Of a DNA stretch of 64,000 nucleotides, positions 1-8,581 are shown piece after piece. The notes beneath the pieces were generated by a model. That model was not told where the DNA came from. It searched no databases and saw only the letters and a program-made list of their open reading frames with translations. Origin of the DNA: Burkholderiaceae bacterium. Its GTDB lineage: Bacteria; Pseudomonadota; Gammaproteobacteria; Burkholderiales; Burkholderiaceae. The DNA is taken from contig CANFMT010000009.1 of NCBI GenBank assembly GCA_947448415.1, positions 22,589 to 86,588 on the forward strand. The letters are read 5' to 3'. The translations under genes were made by a program, and so were the position numbers. Within the stretch, counting starts at the first letter, position 1. Every line of letters starts with the position of its first letter.

Positions 1-2674
1 TTTTGGACTCATCTGCATTATCAGAGAGACTCCACGCAGATTCAGCTTTGCCAATCGCATTCCATGTCCAGACTGTGCCAGGATCAACCGCTTCAGAATG
101 ACGGGCCATGCACTTGACTTTACCCCATTGGGATTCAATCCACATCCAGGCGCCATCCGCAATGCCATGCTGCAGAGCCGTTGCTGTATTGACGTATAAA
201 TAATTGTGGCTATGAATTTGTCGTAGCCAGGCATTTTGAGAATCCCATGAGTGATACATGGCCATGGGGCGTTGGGTAATCGCATTCAAAGTAAATTTGC
301 TGAGATCGGTTGCCTCATCTTCAAGGGGTGGATACCAAAAAGGCAGGGGATCAAAATATTTATAGATCCGATCTTTAAGATGCGCTGGAGGTTGTGCTCC
401 GGGCCTCTTGCCCGTGGCAGCCAATCTAAATCTTTGCAAGATGTCTGAATAAATGGCAATCATAATGGGATCATTTTTTTGCCGTAGCGCATTTTCTTTG
501 GAGAAATCCAAATACCCTTTATTCCAATTGCGCATGTATTGATGCTCAGGTGGCATATGGTACTGATGCACGCAGTTATTCTCGGCATATTTTTGCCACT
601 GATTTGGATTAGGCTCTCCTTTGAGTGGTTTCTCGCCATCTTTACCTCGCCACCCAGTAAGAAATCCAATTCCTGAATCAGGCGCTGTCTGAAAGCGGGT
701 AATAAAGTCAGGATAATCTTTGAATTTGCGTTCACCTTCTGCTGTTGTGAATGCGGGAAACTTTAAGCGGGAGGCAAGCTCAATCAGGACCTCTTGGAAT
801 GGCTTGCATTCTCCCACAGGCTCGAGCACTGGAATTCGCACTGAATCCACCGGACCATCAAATTCCGAAATAGGGCGATCCAACATACTCATGACATCGT
901 GACGCTCTAAATAGGTGGTATCTGGTAATACAAGATCAGCAAAATCCACCATTTCGGACTGGAAGGCATCGCATACGACTAAGAATGGAATCTTAAATTC
1001 GCCATCAGGGTTTTTAGCATTTAAATGCTCACGAACCTCCATCGTATTCATTGTTGAATTCCAGGACATATTGGCCATGAAAATCATCAGCGTATCAATA
1101 GAGTACGGATCTCCTTTTACTGCATTCGTAATAACGTTATGCATCAAACCATGGGCAGCTAAAGGATGCTCCCAGGAGTAAGCCTTATCAATCCGCAATG
1201 GATTGCCTTGTGAATCTAGAGCTAAATCTTCTGGTTGTGTTGGCCAGCCCAAGGGTGGTTTGGCTAAAGGTGTATTGGGCTTAATGTCATTTTCAGATGA
1301 TGGTGGCTTTGCATTGGGTGGCACCTGCCTTGGGTAGGGTGCCTTATGTCTAAACCCGCCTGGGCGATCAATCGTTCCCAATAAAGACATTAATACTGCT
1401 AAGCCACGAATCGTTTGAAAGCCATTAGAGTGAGCGGAGAGTCCGCGCATTGCGTGAAATGCAACAGGCCTACCTACTACCGTGTCATGTTTTTCTCCCC
1501 AAGAGTCTGTCCAAGAAATGGGTAACTCAAATTCTTGCCCAAACGCGGTATCCGCAATTTCTAGTGCAAGTTTGCGGATTCTTTCTGCGGGGATGCTGGT
1601 AATCGCTGCTGCCCATTCCGGGGTAGTTTCACTGACTTGGCGTTTTAGCAGCTCAAATGCAGGCACAACTTTCTTGCCTTGATGAGGGCCTATTCCCATC
1701 GTATATTCACCCAGCAGAACTGGAGAGGTCCCCTGTTGAAAGCAGGGCTGCGCACTTTGCGTTTTTTCATCCCAAATGTATTTGTTATGAGGTAAATCGA
1801 GATTGATAGGATCTGAATCTGGATCGTATAAAAATAATCCTTCTTCTGCGCCGGACTCCATGCAAACTAATTGCGCTGAGTTACTAAAACGTTTTAAGAA
1901 AGGAGCATCATATTTCTCAAGACGAATGAGTTCATGCATGAGTGCCATAAAAAGAGCGCCATCAGTTCCAGGTTTAATCGGAATCCACTCATCTGCAATC
2001 GCTGAATATCCAGTTCTTACCGGATTGATCGAGATAAATCGTCCTCCAGCTCTTTTAAATTTAGATAAGGCAATCTTCATTGGATTGCTATGATGATCTT
2101 CGGCTGTACCAATCATGACAAATAGCTTCGCGCGCTCTAAATCAGGGCCACCAAATTCCCAAAAACTGCCGCCAATGGTATAGATCATTCCCGCAGCCAT
2201 ATTCACCGAGCAGAATCCACCATGAGCGGCATAATTGGGTGTGCCAAACTGCCGTGCAAACAAACCTGTTAAGGCTTGCATTTGATCGCGTCCAGTGAAG
2301 AGGGCAAACTTTTTAGGATCGGTGGCGCGGATCTGACTTAGACGCTTGGTCAGAATGTCAAAGGCCCTTTCCCAGCTAATGGGTTCAAAGTCACCATCTC
2401 CTCGGTTGCTACCCACTTTTCTCAAGAGTGGTTGCGTAATACGAGCGGGCGATTTTTGCTTCATGATTCCCGAAGCCCCCTTGGCGCAAATGACACCTTG
2501 GTTTAAGGGGTGCTCTGGATTGCCGTCAATATAAACAAGCTCGCCATCGCGAAGATGTGCGCGGATGCCACATCGGCAGGCACACATATAGCAAGTCGTT
2601 TTCTTAATTTCTGTAGCGGGCCCTTGTTTCTTAATAGGGTCATGTACTGGGTCATTTGAAAATAGTTTGAACAT
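1..2674 (-). CDS. soeA: Molybdopterin oxidoreductase, SoeA-like sulfite dehydrogenase catalytic subunit (3' end missing)
   Basis: About 891 codons are open from ATG at 2674 to the left edge with no stop, so the C-terminus lies outside. The N-terminus has a [4Fe-4S] motif, Cys28-x2-Cys31-x3-Cys35 and Cys63, the layout of bis-MGD molybdoenzymes of the DMSO reductase family. A GGFCSVNMA stretch follows, where Cys155 could be the Mo ligand. No Tat signal precedes the cluster, which fits a cytoplasm-facing enzyme such as SoeABC, the quinone-linked sulfite dehydrogenase; DmsA/PsrA relatives usually carry a Tat signal. The gene lies 21 bp after a phosphate acetyltransferase gene in a cluster resembling sulfonate catabolism, where sulfite must be oxidised. 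Molybdoenzyme family is firm; SoeA is an inference from motif resemblance and context. Related polysulfide or thiosulfate reductases are the alternative. Confidence 0.75.
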   Translation of the reverse strand, partial: MFKLFSNDPVHDPIKKQGPATEIKKTTCYMCACRCGIRAHLRDGELVYIDGNPEHPLNQGVICAKGASGIMKQKSPARITQPLLRKVGSNRGDGDFEPISWERAFDILTKRLSQIRATDPKKFALFTGRDQMQALTGLFARQFGTPNYAAHGGFCSVNMAAGMIYTIGGSFWEFGGPDLERAKLFVMIGTAEDHHSNPMKIALSKFKRAGGRFISINPVRTGYSAIADEWIPIKPGTDGALFMALMHELIRLEKYDAPFLKRFSNSAQLVCMESGAEEGLFLYDPDSDPINLDLPHNKYIWDEKTQSAQPCFQQGTSPVLLGEYTMGIGPHQGKKVVPAFELLKRQVSETTPEWAAAITSIPAERIRKLALEIADTAFGQEFELPISWTDSWGEKHDTVVGRPVAFHAMRGLSAHSNGFQTIRGLAVLMSLLGTIDRPGGFRHKAPYPRQVPPNAKPPSSENDIKPNTPLAKPPLGWPTQPEDLALDSQGNPLRIDKAYSWEHPLAAHGLMHNVITNAVKGDPYSIDTLMIFMANMSWNSTMNTMEVREHLNAKNPDGEFKIPFLVVCDAFQSEMVDFADLVLPDTTYLERHDVMSMLDRPISEFDGPVDSVRIPVLEPVGECKPFQEVLIELASRLKFPAFTTAEGERKFKDYPDFITRFQTAPDSGIGFLTGWRGKDGEKPLKGEPNPNQWQKYAENNCVHQYHMPPEHQYMRNWNKGYLDFSKENALRQKNDPIMIAIYSDILQRFRLAATGKRPGAQPPAHLKDRIYKYFDPLPFWYPPLEDEATDLSKFTLNAITQRPMAMYHSWDSQNAWLRQIHSHNYLYVNTATALQHGIADGAWMWIESQWGKVKCMARHSEAVDPGTVWTWNAIGKAESAWSLSDNADESK

Positions 2675-2695
2675 AGACTTATTTATTTATTGAGG

Positions 2696-3607
2696 TTATT
2701 TGGCTAGCAAAATAGCCATCGCAGAAGACGCCACTCGCGAAAATACAGAGTCGGACCGCGATGTCAGAATGATGGGAACTTGAGCGCCTAAAATTGTTCC
2801 GGCGCACTCTGCTCCGGCCATATAGATCAAGGACTTGTAGAGAATATTGCCTACTTGTAAGTCGGGAACTAACAGAAGATCAGGGTCACCAGCAACCTTT
2901 GAATGTATCCCTTTGGTGTTAGCAGCTTCAATGGAAATCGCATTATCAAATCCAAAGGGACCTTCGATCATGGTTGAGGGATAAATGGGGTTTGCGGCAT
3001 GGGCATCCACAATCTCTTTTGCATCTATAGTGGCTTGCATACTTGGATTGACCATCTCGGTAGCGGCAATAATAGCTACCTTAGTGTCTGCTACACCCAA
3101 TTTGGTAAGTGCTGCAAGACTGCTTTTGAGAATCTGTATTTTTTGCAGATGATCGGGTGCAACATTCACTACACAATCACTGATCCCCAGTAATTTTGGG
3201 TAATTTGCTAGTTCAAATAAAAATAAATGACTCATTCTGCGGTCGGTTCTTAAGCCATCACGATGCACGATAGGACCCATCAGATCTTCGGTGTGTAATG
3301 ACCCCTTCATTAGCACTGACAACTTACCTTCCTTGACCATGGCTACTGCTTTTTTGGTCGCCAATATTGGGTCATTGGGGGTGTCAATGATTTCAATCCC
3401 ATCCAAAGAGAGTTTTTCATTGGCGGCTAGTTCTAAAATCAGATCTTGAGGCCCAATCAAGATGGGGGTACACAACTGCCTTTTGATTAGGTCAAACACG
3501 CTTTCAAGGGCAGGCAAACTCAATGGATAAACAACGCCCAAAGGGAGGTCACTCCTAGCTTCCCCAATCATTTTTTCTAATAACGGATACTGATCCATGT
3601 GTTTCAC
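2696..3607 (-). CDS. pta: Phosphate acetyl/butyryltransferase family enzyme
   Basis: A 303-residue single-domain PTA_PTB protein, near the usual length for short Pta/Ptb enzymes (about 300-330). It would swap phosphate and CoA on an acyl group in the cytoplasm. Family-typical stretches are the MKGSLHTEDLM segment and the C-terminal region LLVPDLQVGNILYKSL with AGAECAGTILGAQVPI. The start is GTG at 3607; an in-frame ATG at 3598 is an equally possible start. It sits between an IclR gene (28 bp upstream) and the SoeA-like gene (21 bp downstream), so the three look co-transcribed. In sulfoacetaldehyde degradation Xsc releases acetyl phosphate and Pta makes acetyl-CoA, which is the inferred role. 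Phosphate butyryltransferase is the alternative. Confidence 0.8.
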   Translation of the reverse strand: MKHMDQYPLLEKMIGEARSDLPLGVVYPLSLPALESVFDLIKRQLCTPILIGPQDLILELAANEKLSLDGIEIIDTPNDPILATKKAVAMVKEGKLSVLMKGSLHTEDLMGPIVHRDGLRTDRRMSHLFLFELANYPKLLGISDCVVNVAPDHLQKIQILKSSLAALTKLGVADTKVAIIAATEMVNPSMQATIDAKEIVDAHAANPIYPSTMIEGPFGFDNAISIEAANTKGIHSKVAGDPDLLLVPDLQVGNILYKSLIYMAGAECAGTILGAQVPIILTSRSDSVFSRVASSAMAILLAK

Positions 3608-3635
3608 TTTAGGCGCTAATTGTTATCAGATGTCA

Positions 3636-4436
3636 TTAGGATAAAGTTTGGGATATGCGTGCGGCAGCTTCTTTAAGTCTTGGAATATGCTCCATCGCTT
3701 GATTTAGCGGTAGTCGTGCAGTTGCTGCATGAACGGCAATGGCTGCAACCACCTCACCCATAGCATCTCTAACGGGTACAGCAACACATGAGACACCAAG
3801 AACATACTCTTCATTGTCAACGGCATATCCAGTACTAACAATGCGTTCAAGCTCAGACTCAAGAAGATCGCGATCGGTAATCGTTCTATGGGTAAATTTT
3901 TCGAGCGGTAAGTTTTCTAATAGCTTGGAGCGCTCATCAGATGCTTTAAATGCGAGCAATAACTTGCCACTAGCGCTGCAATGAGGTGGTAGTGTGGTGC
4001 CTGGTAGCAAGTGCAAGCGTAAAGCCCAATTAGCTTCAACACGGTCCAAATAAAATAGCTCGCCCCGTTTGAGAACCGCCAAATTACAGGTTTCGCCCAA
4101 ATCTGAAACTAGTTTTCTTAAGATGCTGTGCCGAATGGCGGAGACAGTATTGTGTGTCAAAGTCGCCATTGCGAGGCTAGAAAGGCGATCACCGGGAGTA
4201 TAAGTGCGACCCCCGGGCTCTCTTGCTACCAATCCCGCTTCTTCGAAAATGGCAAGGGTACGATGTAAGGATGCCTTTGGCATTCCCGTAATTTGCATCA
4301 ATTGGGCTAAGCTTGCGGGGTGCTGTAGGGCTGCTAAAGCTTCTAATATGACAACGCCTTTCAGCATTGATGAATTTTCCTTCACGCTATCTTTTTTGCT
4401 TATATCTAGTATTTCGGTATTTTCAGTTTCAAACAT
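3636..4436 (-). CDS. IclR family transcriptional regulator
   Basis: A 266-residue protein with an N-terminal winged helix-turn-helix (about residues 25-90, including LAQLMQITGMPKASLHRTL) and a C-terminal IclR effector domain (about 100-265, with the LPPHCSASGKLLLAF and CVAVPVRD stretches usual for the family). The extra 20 or so residues at the N-terminus are polar. It lies upstream of and in line with the Pta and SoeA-like genes, and divergent from the TTT binding protein and the aldehyde dehydrogenase/ligase pair, with 199 bp between. Local control of both transcripts is likely. The ligand is unknown; a sulfonate or CoA-pathway metabolite is a guess from context. Confidence 0.9.
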   Translation of the reverse strand: MFETENTEILDISKKDSVKENSSMLKGVVILEALAALQHPASLAQLMQITGMPKASLHRTLAIFEEAGLVAREPGGRTYTPGDRLSSLAMATLTHNTVSAIRHSILRKLVSDLGETCNLAVLKRGELFYLDRVEANWALRLHLLPGTTLPPHCSASGKLLLAFKASDERSKLLENLPLEKFTHRTITDRDLLESELERIVSTGYAVDNEEYVLGVSCVAVPVRDAMGEVVAAIAVHAATARLPLNQAMEHIPRLKEAAARISQTLS

Positions 4437-4466
4437 AAGTGGATGATCTCAAGAACTATGCCATTT

Positions 4467-4485
4467 TGTTCATTCTAATAGAACA
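4467..4485. promoter_or_regulatory. Candidate IclR operator, inverted repeat TGTTC-N9-GAACA
   Basis: A perfect 5-bp inverted repeat with a 9-bp spacer sits 31 bp upstream of the iclR start, in the divergent iclR/TTT intergenic region. A second weaker repeat, ACGA-N6-TCGT, is at 4527-4540. Placement suits a regulator acting on both promoters. No binding motif is known for this regulator, so this is inferred from symmetry and position. Confidence 0.35.
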
Positions 4486-4635
4486 TATTTCCAATATCTA
4501 GTAAAAATGTTAGTATTTTTACCGATACGAAACAAATCGTTCAGTTTAGTAAGATTGCCATACGTATCTATAGCCCTCATAATAAGAAGAGCTAATATAG
4601 GTGCATGAAATAGTGCTGAAAACAGGAGATGAGAT

Positions 4636-5613
4636 ATGCGTAGAGGCAATCTAGTGGTCGCTGTTCTATCTATAGTCTTAGCTTTACTAAGTTATACGCA
4701 ACAAGTGGGCGCCCAATCATGGCCTACCAAGCCGCTGAAGTTTGTTGTGCCATACCCACCTGGCGGTGGAACTGATGTGATAGCCCGCATCATGCAAGAG
4801 CCGTTAGGGCAAGCTTTAGGTCAACAAATCATTATTGATAATCGCGGTGGAGCGGGCGGATCTATTGGCACAGACATTGTTGCAAAGTCTCCAGCGGATG
4901 GTTATACGGTGCTATTTACACTGTCTTCCCACACCATTAATCCTGCAATCTACCCAAAGCTAGCTTTTGATACTGAAAAAGACTTTTTGCCGGTCTCATT
5001 GGTAGCCTCATTGCCACAAATATTAGTATCCAATCCTGACTTTCCAGCTAAGACAGTGAAGGAGATTATTGATATGGCTAAGGCCAAACCCAATACTATT
5101 GCTTATGCATCTGTGGGTAATGGGTCGCCAGGGCATTTGGCTGGCGCAATGATGGCTAGTGCTGCAGGAGTAACGATGACACATATCCCTTATCGTGGTG
5201 GAGGCCCGGCTGTTACTGATGTCATGGCTGGTCAAGTGCCGCTGTTATGGGTTTCGATTCCAGCGGCCGCTAATTATGTCAAGGCAGGTAAGTTGCGCGC
5301 ACTTGCGGTATCTACCGTTAAACGCTCACCTATTTTTCCTGATGTACCTACGATCGCTGAATTGGGATTCAAGGATTATGAGGTTGACTCTTGGTATGCG
5401 ATGTTTGTTCCAGCCAAAACACCACAAGCCATTATTGATACGCTATATAAAGCCACCACTAAAGTATTGGCTGACCCGGTAGTAAAAGAAAAATTATTGG
5501 GTCAAGGTGCTGAAGCAGTCGGTAGTTCGCCTGCGCAACTCGGGGCAATTGTCAAGAACGAGATTGTGAAGTGGAAGCAAGTAGCTAAAGATGCTGCTAT
5601 CAAGGCAGAGTGA
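4636..5613 (+). CDS. TTT (Bug/TctC) periplasmic solute-binding protein
   Basis: A 325-residue secreted binding protein with a signal peptide of about 26 residues ending VGAQ. Family hallmarks are LKFVVPYPPGGGTDVIAR near residue 33, AKSPADGYT, and HIPYRGGGPAVTDVMAGQ around 185. Proteins of this family pick up small carboxylates for a TctA/TctB-type permease; no permease gene is in the window. A ribosome site (AGGAG) precedes the ATG. It is the first gene of a plus-strand unit with the aldehyde dehydrogenase (21 bp downstream) and acid-CoA ligase, so its ligand is probably their substrate, proposed here as sulfoacetate. Confidence 0.93.
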   Translation: MRRGNLVVAVLSIVLALLSYTQQVGAQSWPTKPLKFVVPYPPGGGTDVIARIMQEPLGQALGQQIIIDNRGGAGGSIGTDIVAKSPADGYTVLFTLSSHTINPAIYPKLAFDTEKDFLPVSLVASLPQILVSNPDFPAKTVKEIIDMAKAKPNTIAYASVGNGSPGHLAGAMMASAAGVTMTHIPYRGGGPAVTDVMAGQVPLLWVSIPAAANYVKAGKLRALAVSTVKRSPIFPDVPTIAELGFKDYEVDSWYAMFVPAKTPQAIIDTLYKATTKVLADPVVKEKLLGQGAEAVGSSPAQLGAIVKNEIVKWKQVAKDAAIKAE

Positions 5614-5634
5614 AAATATTAATAAAGCATAAAC

Positions 5635-7041
5635 ATGACACCAGTAGAAAAGATTGTTGAGCGAGGGCGTCTAGCTCAACAAAAATATGAGGAATATACG
5701 CAAGCGCAAGTCAATTTAGTGGTGGAGGCTGTAGCTTGGGCCATCTTGGAGCCTAAGAGAAACCAGGAGTTGGCAGAGCTTGCTGTGAAGGATACAGGTC
5801 TTGGGGATGTTGCTGATAAGTTTAAGAAGAATTTTAGAAAAACACTCGGACTGATTCGTGATTTAAGTATCGCCAAAACAGTTGGAGTTATTTCTGAAGA
5901 TCTGAAGACTGGCCTCACTGAGTATGCTCGGCCAGTTGGGGTTGTGGCTGCCATCACGCCTTCAACTAATCCAGGCGCAACCCCGATTAATAAAATTCTG
6001 AATTCCTTGAAGTGTCGTAATGCGGTTGTGATTGCGCCATCTCCAAAAGGGTATTCGACATGCGCACGCTTATTGGAATTTGTTCACCAACAATTGGACC
6101 TGGTGAATGCGCCTCGTGATTTGGTGCAGATGTTGCCGTTCCCGATTACCAAAAACTCCACGAATGAACTAATGCGTTTAGTGGATTTGGTAGTAGCTAC
6201 CGGCTCACAAGCGAATATTCGGGCTGCCTACAGTTGCGGTACTCCTGCATTTGGTGTGGGTGCTGGTAATGTGCTTGCCATCATTGACGAGTATGCTGAC
6301 TTGAATGGAGCGGCAGCAAAAATTACCCAATCCAAGACTTTTGACAATGCAACCAGTTGCTCTAGTGAAAACGGAGTAGTGATTTGTGCGGATGTTTATG
6401 CGCAAGCTCTTGAAGCTTTAGAGCGCGCTGGTGGCGTTTTATTAGATGAGGCTGATAAAAAACGTCTTGAAAAAGTGATGTTTCAAGCTGGCAAACTTAC
6501 ATCCACTTTGACCGCGCAATACCCATCAGTGATTGCCGAGCACGCACAATTACAAAACCCCAAGGCAAGAGAAGCTCAATTTTTGATGGTAGAGGAGGAT
6601 GGTTTTGGGCCATCCGCTCCCTTCTCGGGTGAAAAATTAAGTCCCATTCTCACAGTTTGGAAAGCTACTGATTTTAAGGCGGCACAAGACTTGGTGACGA
6701 ATGTTTATAACTACCAAGGAAATGGCCATTCAGTTGGCTTGCATACTGCTTTGAGTGGTGATGTGATGGAAAAGCGTGCCGCAATGCTAGCTGAGAATTT
6801 AAAGGTTGCAAGAGTGATTGTGAATCAAGCTCATACCATTGCTACTGGTGGTAGTTTCGAAAACGGGCTGCCGTTTTCACTTTCTATGGGATGTGGCACT
6901 TGGGGTAAAAATAATTTTTCAGACAATATGAACTATCGGCACTACCTGAATATCAGTAGGGTAGTGCGGCCTATTCCAGAGCGGGTGCCTAAGGTTGAGG
7001 ATCTCCTAAAAGATTACTTCGCACGCTTTCCTCAGACTTGA
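5635..7041 (+). CDS. sauS: CoA-acylating aldehyde dehydrogenase, SauS-like
   Basis: A 468-residue aldehyde dehydrogenase of the acylating (EutE/SucD/AdhE-N) type. The NAD(P)-binding fold includes RPVGVVAAITPSTNPGATP near residue 98, and the catalytic cysteine lies in NATSCSSENGVVI at about residue 243. The length matches stand-alone acylating enzymes (450-500). The family interconverts an acyl-CoA and its aldehyde with NAD(P)H. The CoA ligase start overlaps this gene's stop, so the two act together: acid to acyl-CoA to aldehyde. In Cupriavidus necator the pair SauT/SauS turns sulfoacetate into sulfoacetaldehyde; the sulfite-type genes next door make that the favoured reading. Succinate semialdehyde dehydrogenase is the main alternative. 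Confidence 0.75.
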   Translation: MTPVEKIVERGRLAQQKYEEYTQAQVNLVVEAVAWAILEPKRNQELAELAVKDTGLGDVADKFKKNFRKTLGLIRDLSIAKTVGVISEDLKTGLTEYARPVGVVAAITPSTNPGATPINKILNSLKCRNAVVIAPSPKGYSTCARLLEFVHQQLDLVNAPRDLVQMLPFPITKNSTNELMRLVDLVVATGSQANIRAAYSCGTPAFGVGAGNVLAIIDEYADLNGAAAKITQSKTFDNATSCSSENGVVICADVYAQALEALERAGGVLLDEADKKRLEKVMFQAGKLTSTLTAQYPSVIAEHAQLQNPKAREAQFLMVEEDGFGPSAPFSGEKLSPILTVWKATDFKAAQDLVTNVYNYQGNGHSVGLHTALSGDVMEKRAAMLAENLKVARVIVNQAHTIATGGSFENGLPFSLSMGCGTWGKNNFSDNMNYRHYLNISRVVRPIPERVPKVEDLLKDYFARFPQT

Positions 7042-8576
7042 GTTCGATAGTGACAATGTCATGCCAAAGTTTAGGCGAAGTATTATTGCATTGGTCAACA
7101 GTGCAGGCGGACAAGATATTTTTGTACGCCCCTGAAACTGGGGCTACTCTTAGTTACGGTCAGCTTGCTCAAGAGGCACATCATTTTTCGACATGGTTGG
7201 AAGAGCAAAAAATTAGTGCTCATGGCCATGTTGGTTTATATATGCAAAATGGTCGCCAGACCAGCACGATCTTTTTGGCCACGATGGCTTGCGGTCGAGT
7301 CATTACACCGCTGAATCTATTAGCACCAACTGATCAGCTTGCCTGGGTTCTTGATCACAGCGATATAGAAGTTTTGTTTTACTCGCCAGATAAAAAGCAA
7401 AACTTATTTTTAGCTCTTCAGAAAACAACGAGATCATTTTTATTATTTGAGCTTGATCCCGATGCGCTTGAGGGGCCCTTTATGCAAAGTAAGGCTGGAC
7501 TACTGCCGTCTGTGCAGAAAAATCATGCGGCCTTGCTGATGTATACCTCGGGAACTACTGGAACGCCAAAGGGTGTCTTGCTTACGCATAGTAATTTACT
7601 TCATGCAGCACGATCTATGGCTGCATGGCATTCGCTGACTCAGGCTGACACGGTTTTAAGTTCGCTACCAATCTATCACATCAATGGGCAAGTCATTTCT
7701 ACGATTACTCCATTTGTTTCGGGGGGGTCTGTTGTTGCCCCACATGCATTCTCAGTATCCAGTTGGTGGAATTTAGCAATTCAGTATCAGTGCACCTGGA
7801 TCAATATGGTTCCCACTATCATCGCTTATTTAATTAATGCTGCCAAAAGTGGCGGAGTTTTGCCGAGTCAAGGGCAGCTGAAATCGATTCGCTTTGGCCG
7901 TTCGGCATCAGCTCCACTCCCTCCGGAGCATCATCGTGAGTTTGAGACCCTGTTCGGGATCACTGTCATTGAAGGCATGGGTATGACTGAATCTGCCTCT
8001 ATGGTTTTTTGTAACCCCCATGATGAAAGACGTCGTTACGGTAGTCCGGGCCTTCCTTGCGGCGTGGATGCGAAGATTATTGATGCTAACGGAATCTTGC
8101 TTGGTAGTAATCTGGTTGGCGAAATATGTTTGCGTGGTAATAATGTACTCAATGCTTACTACAAAGCAGAGGCTGAGACGGCAGAGGCTTTTGATGGTGA
8201 TGGCTGGTTAAAAACTGGCGATCTTGGTCTGCGCGATGATGAAGGATTTTATTTTATTACTGGCCGCCTCAAGGAGCTCATCATTAAAGGTGGAGAAAAT
8301 ATTGCTCCTCGTGAAATTGATGAGGCTGTATTAAAGCATCCGGCAGTATTGGATGCTGCCGCAGTGGGGATTCCTGATGCTAACTACGGGCAAGAAATTA
8401 TGGTTTGTATTGTCTTAAAACCAGGCACCGCCTGCTCTGAAGAAGAGATGCGAAATTTTTGTATGCAAGAACTAGGGAAATTTAGAACTCCAAGATTAAT
8501 TTTATTTATGGATGACTTACCTCGTGGCCCATCTGGAAAAGTTCAGCGATTAAAACTCTTAGATGTAATTTCTTAG
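7038..8576 (+). CDS. sauT: AMP-forming acid-CoA ligase, SauT-like
   Basis: A 512-residue ANL-superfamily ligase. The AMP-binding loop MYTSGTTGTPKG is at about 168-179, GMTES about 316, the hinge motif TGDLGLRDDEGFYFITGRLKE about 395, and the C-terminal PSGKVQR contains the adenylation lysine. It activates a carboxylic acid with ATP and CoA. The longest frame begins with TTG at 7038, sharing TTGA with the stop of the preceding gene; GTG at 7050 and ATG at 7056 are alternatives, and no strong Shine-Dalgarno is visible, so translational coupling is likely. Sulfoacetate is inferred as substrate from context; oxalate or other short dicarboxylates are possible. Confidence 0.75.
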   Translation: MSSIVTMSCQSLGEVLLHWSTVQADKIFLYAPETGATLSYGQLAQEAHHFSTWLEEQKISAHGHVGLYMQNGRQTSTIFLATMACGRVITPLNLLAPTDQLAWVLDHSDIEVLFYSPDKKQNLFLALQKTTRSFLLFELDPDALEGPFMQSKAGLLPSVQKNHAALLMYTSGTTGTPKGVLLTHSNLLHAARSMAAWHSLTQADTVLSSLPIYHINGQVISTITPFVSGGSVVAPHAFSVSSWWNLAIQYQCTWINMVPTIIAYLINAAKSGGVLPSQGQLKSIRFGRSASAPLPPEHHREFETLFGITVIEGMGMTESASMVFCNPHDERRRYGSPGLPCGVDAKIIDANGILLGSNLVGEICLRGNNVLNAYYKAEAETAEAFDGDGWLKTGDLGLRDDEGFYFITGRLKELIIKGGENIAPREIDEAVLKHPAVLDAAAVGIPDANYGQEIMVCIVLKPGTACSEEEMRNFCMQELGKFRTPRLILFMDDLPRGPSGKVQRLKLLDVIS

Positions 8577-8581
8577 GACGC

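Noticed and set aside
1..2674. Several short plus-strand frames over the molybdoenzyme region
   Set aside because: They lie antisense to a continuous 891-codon frame with clear family motifs and show no ribosome sites or known domains.
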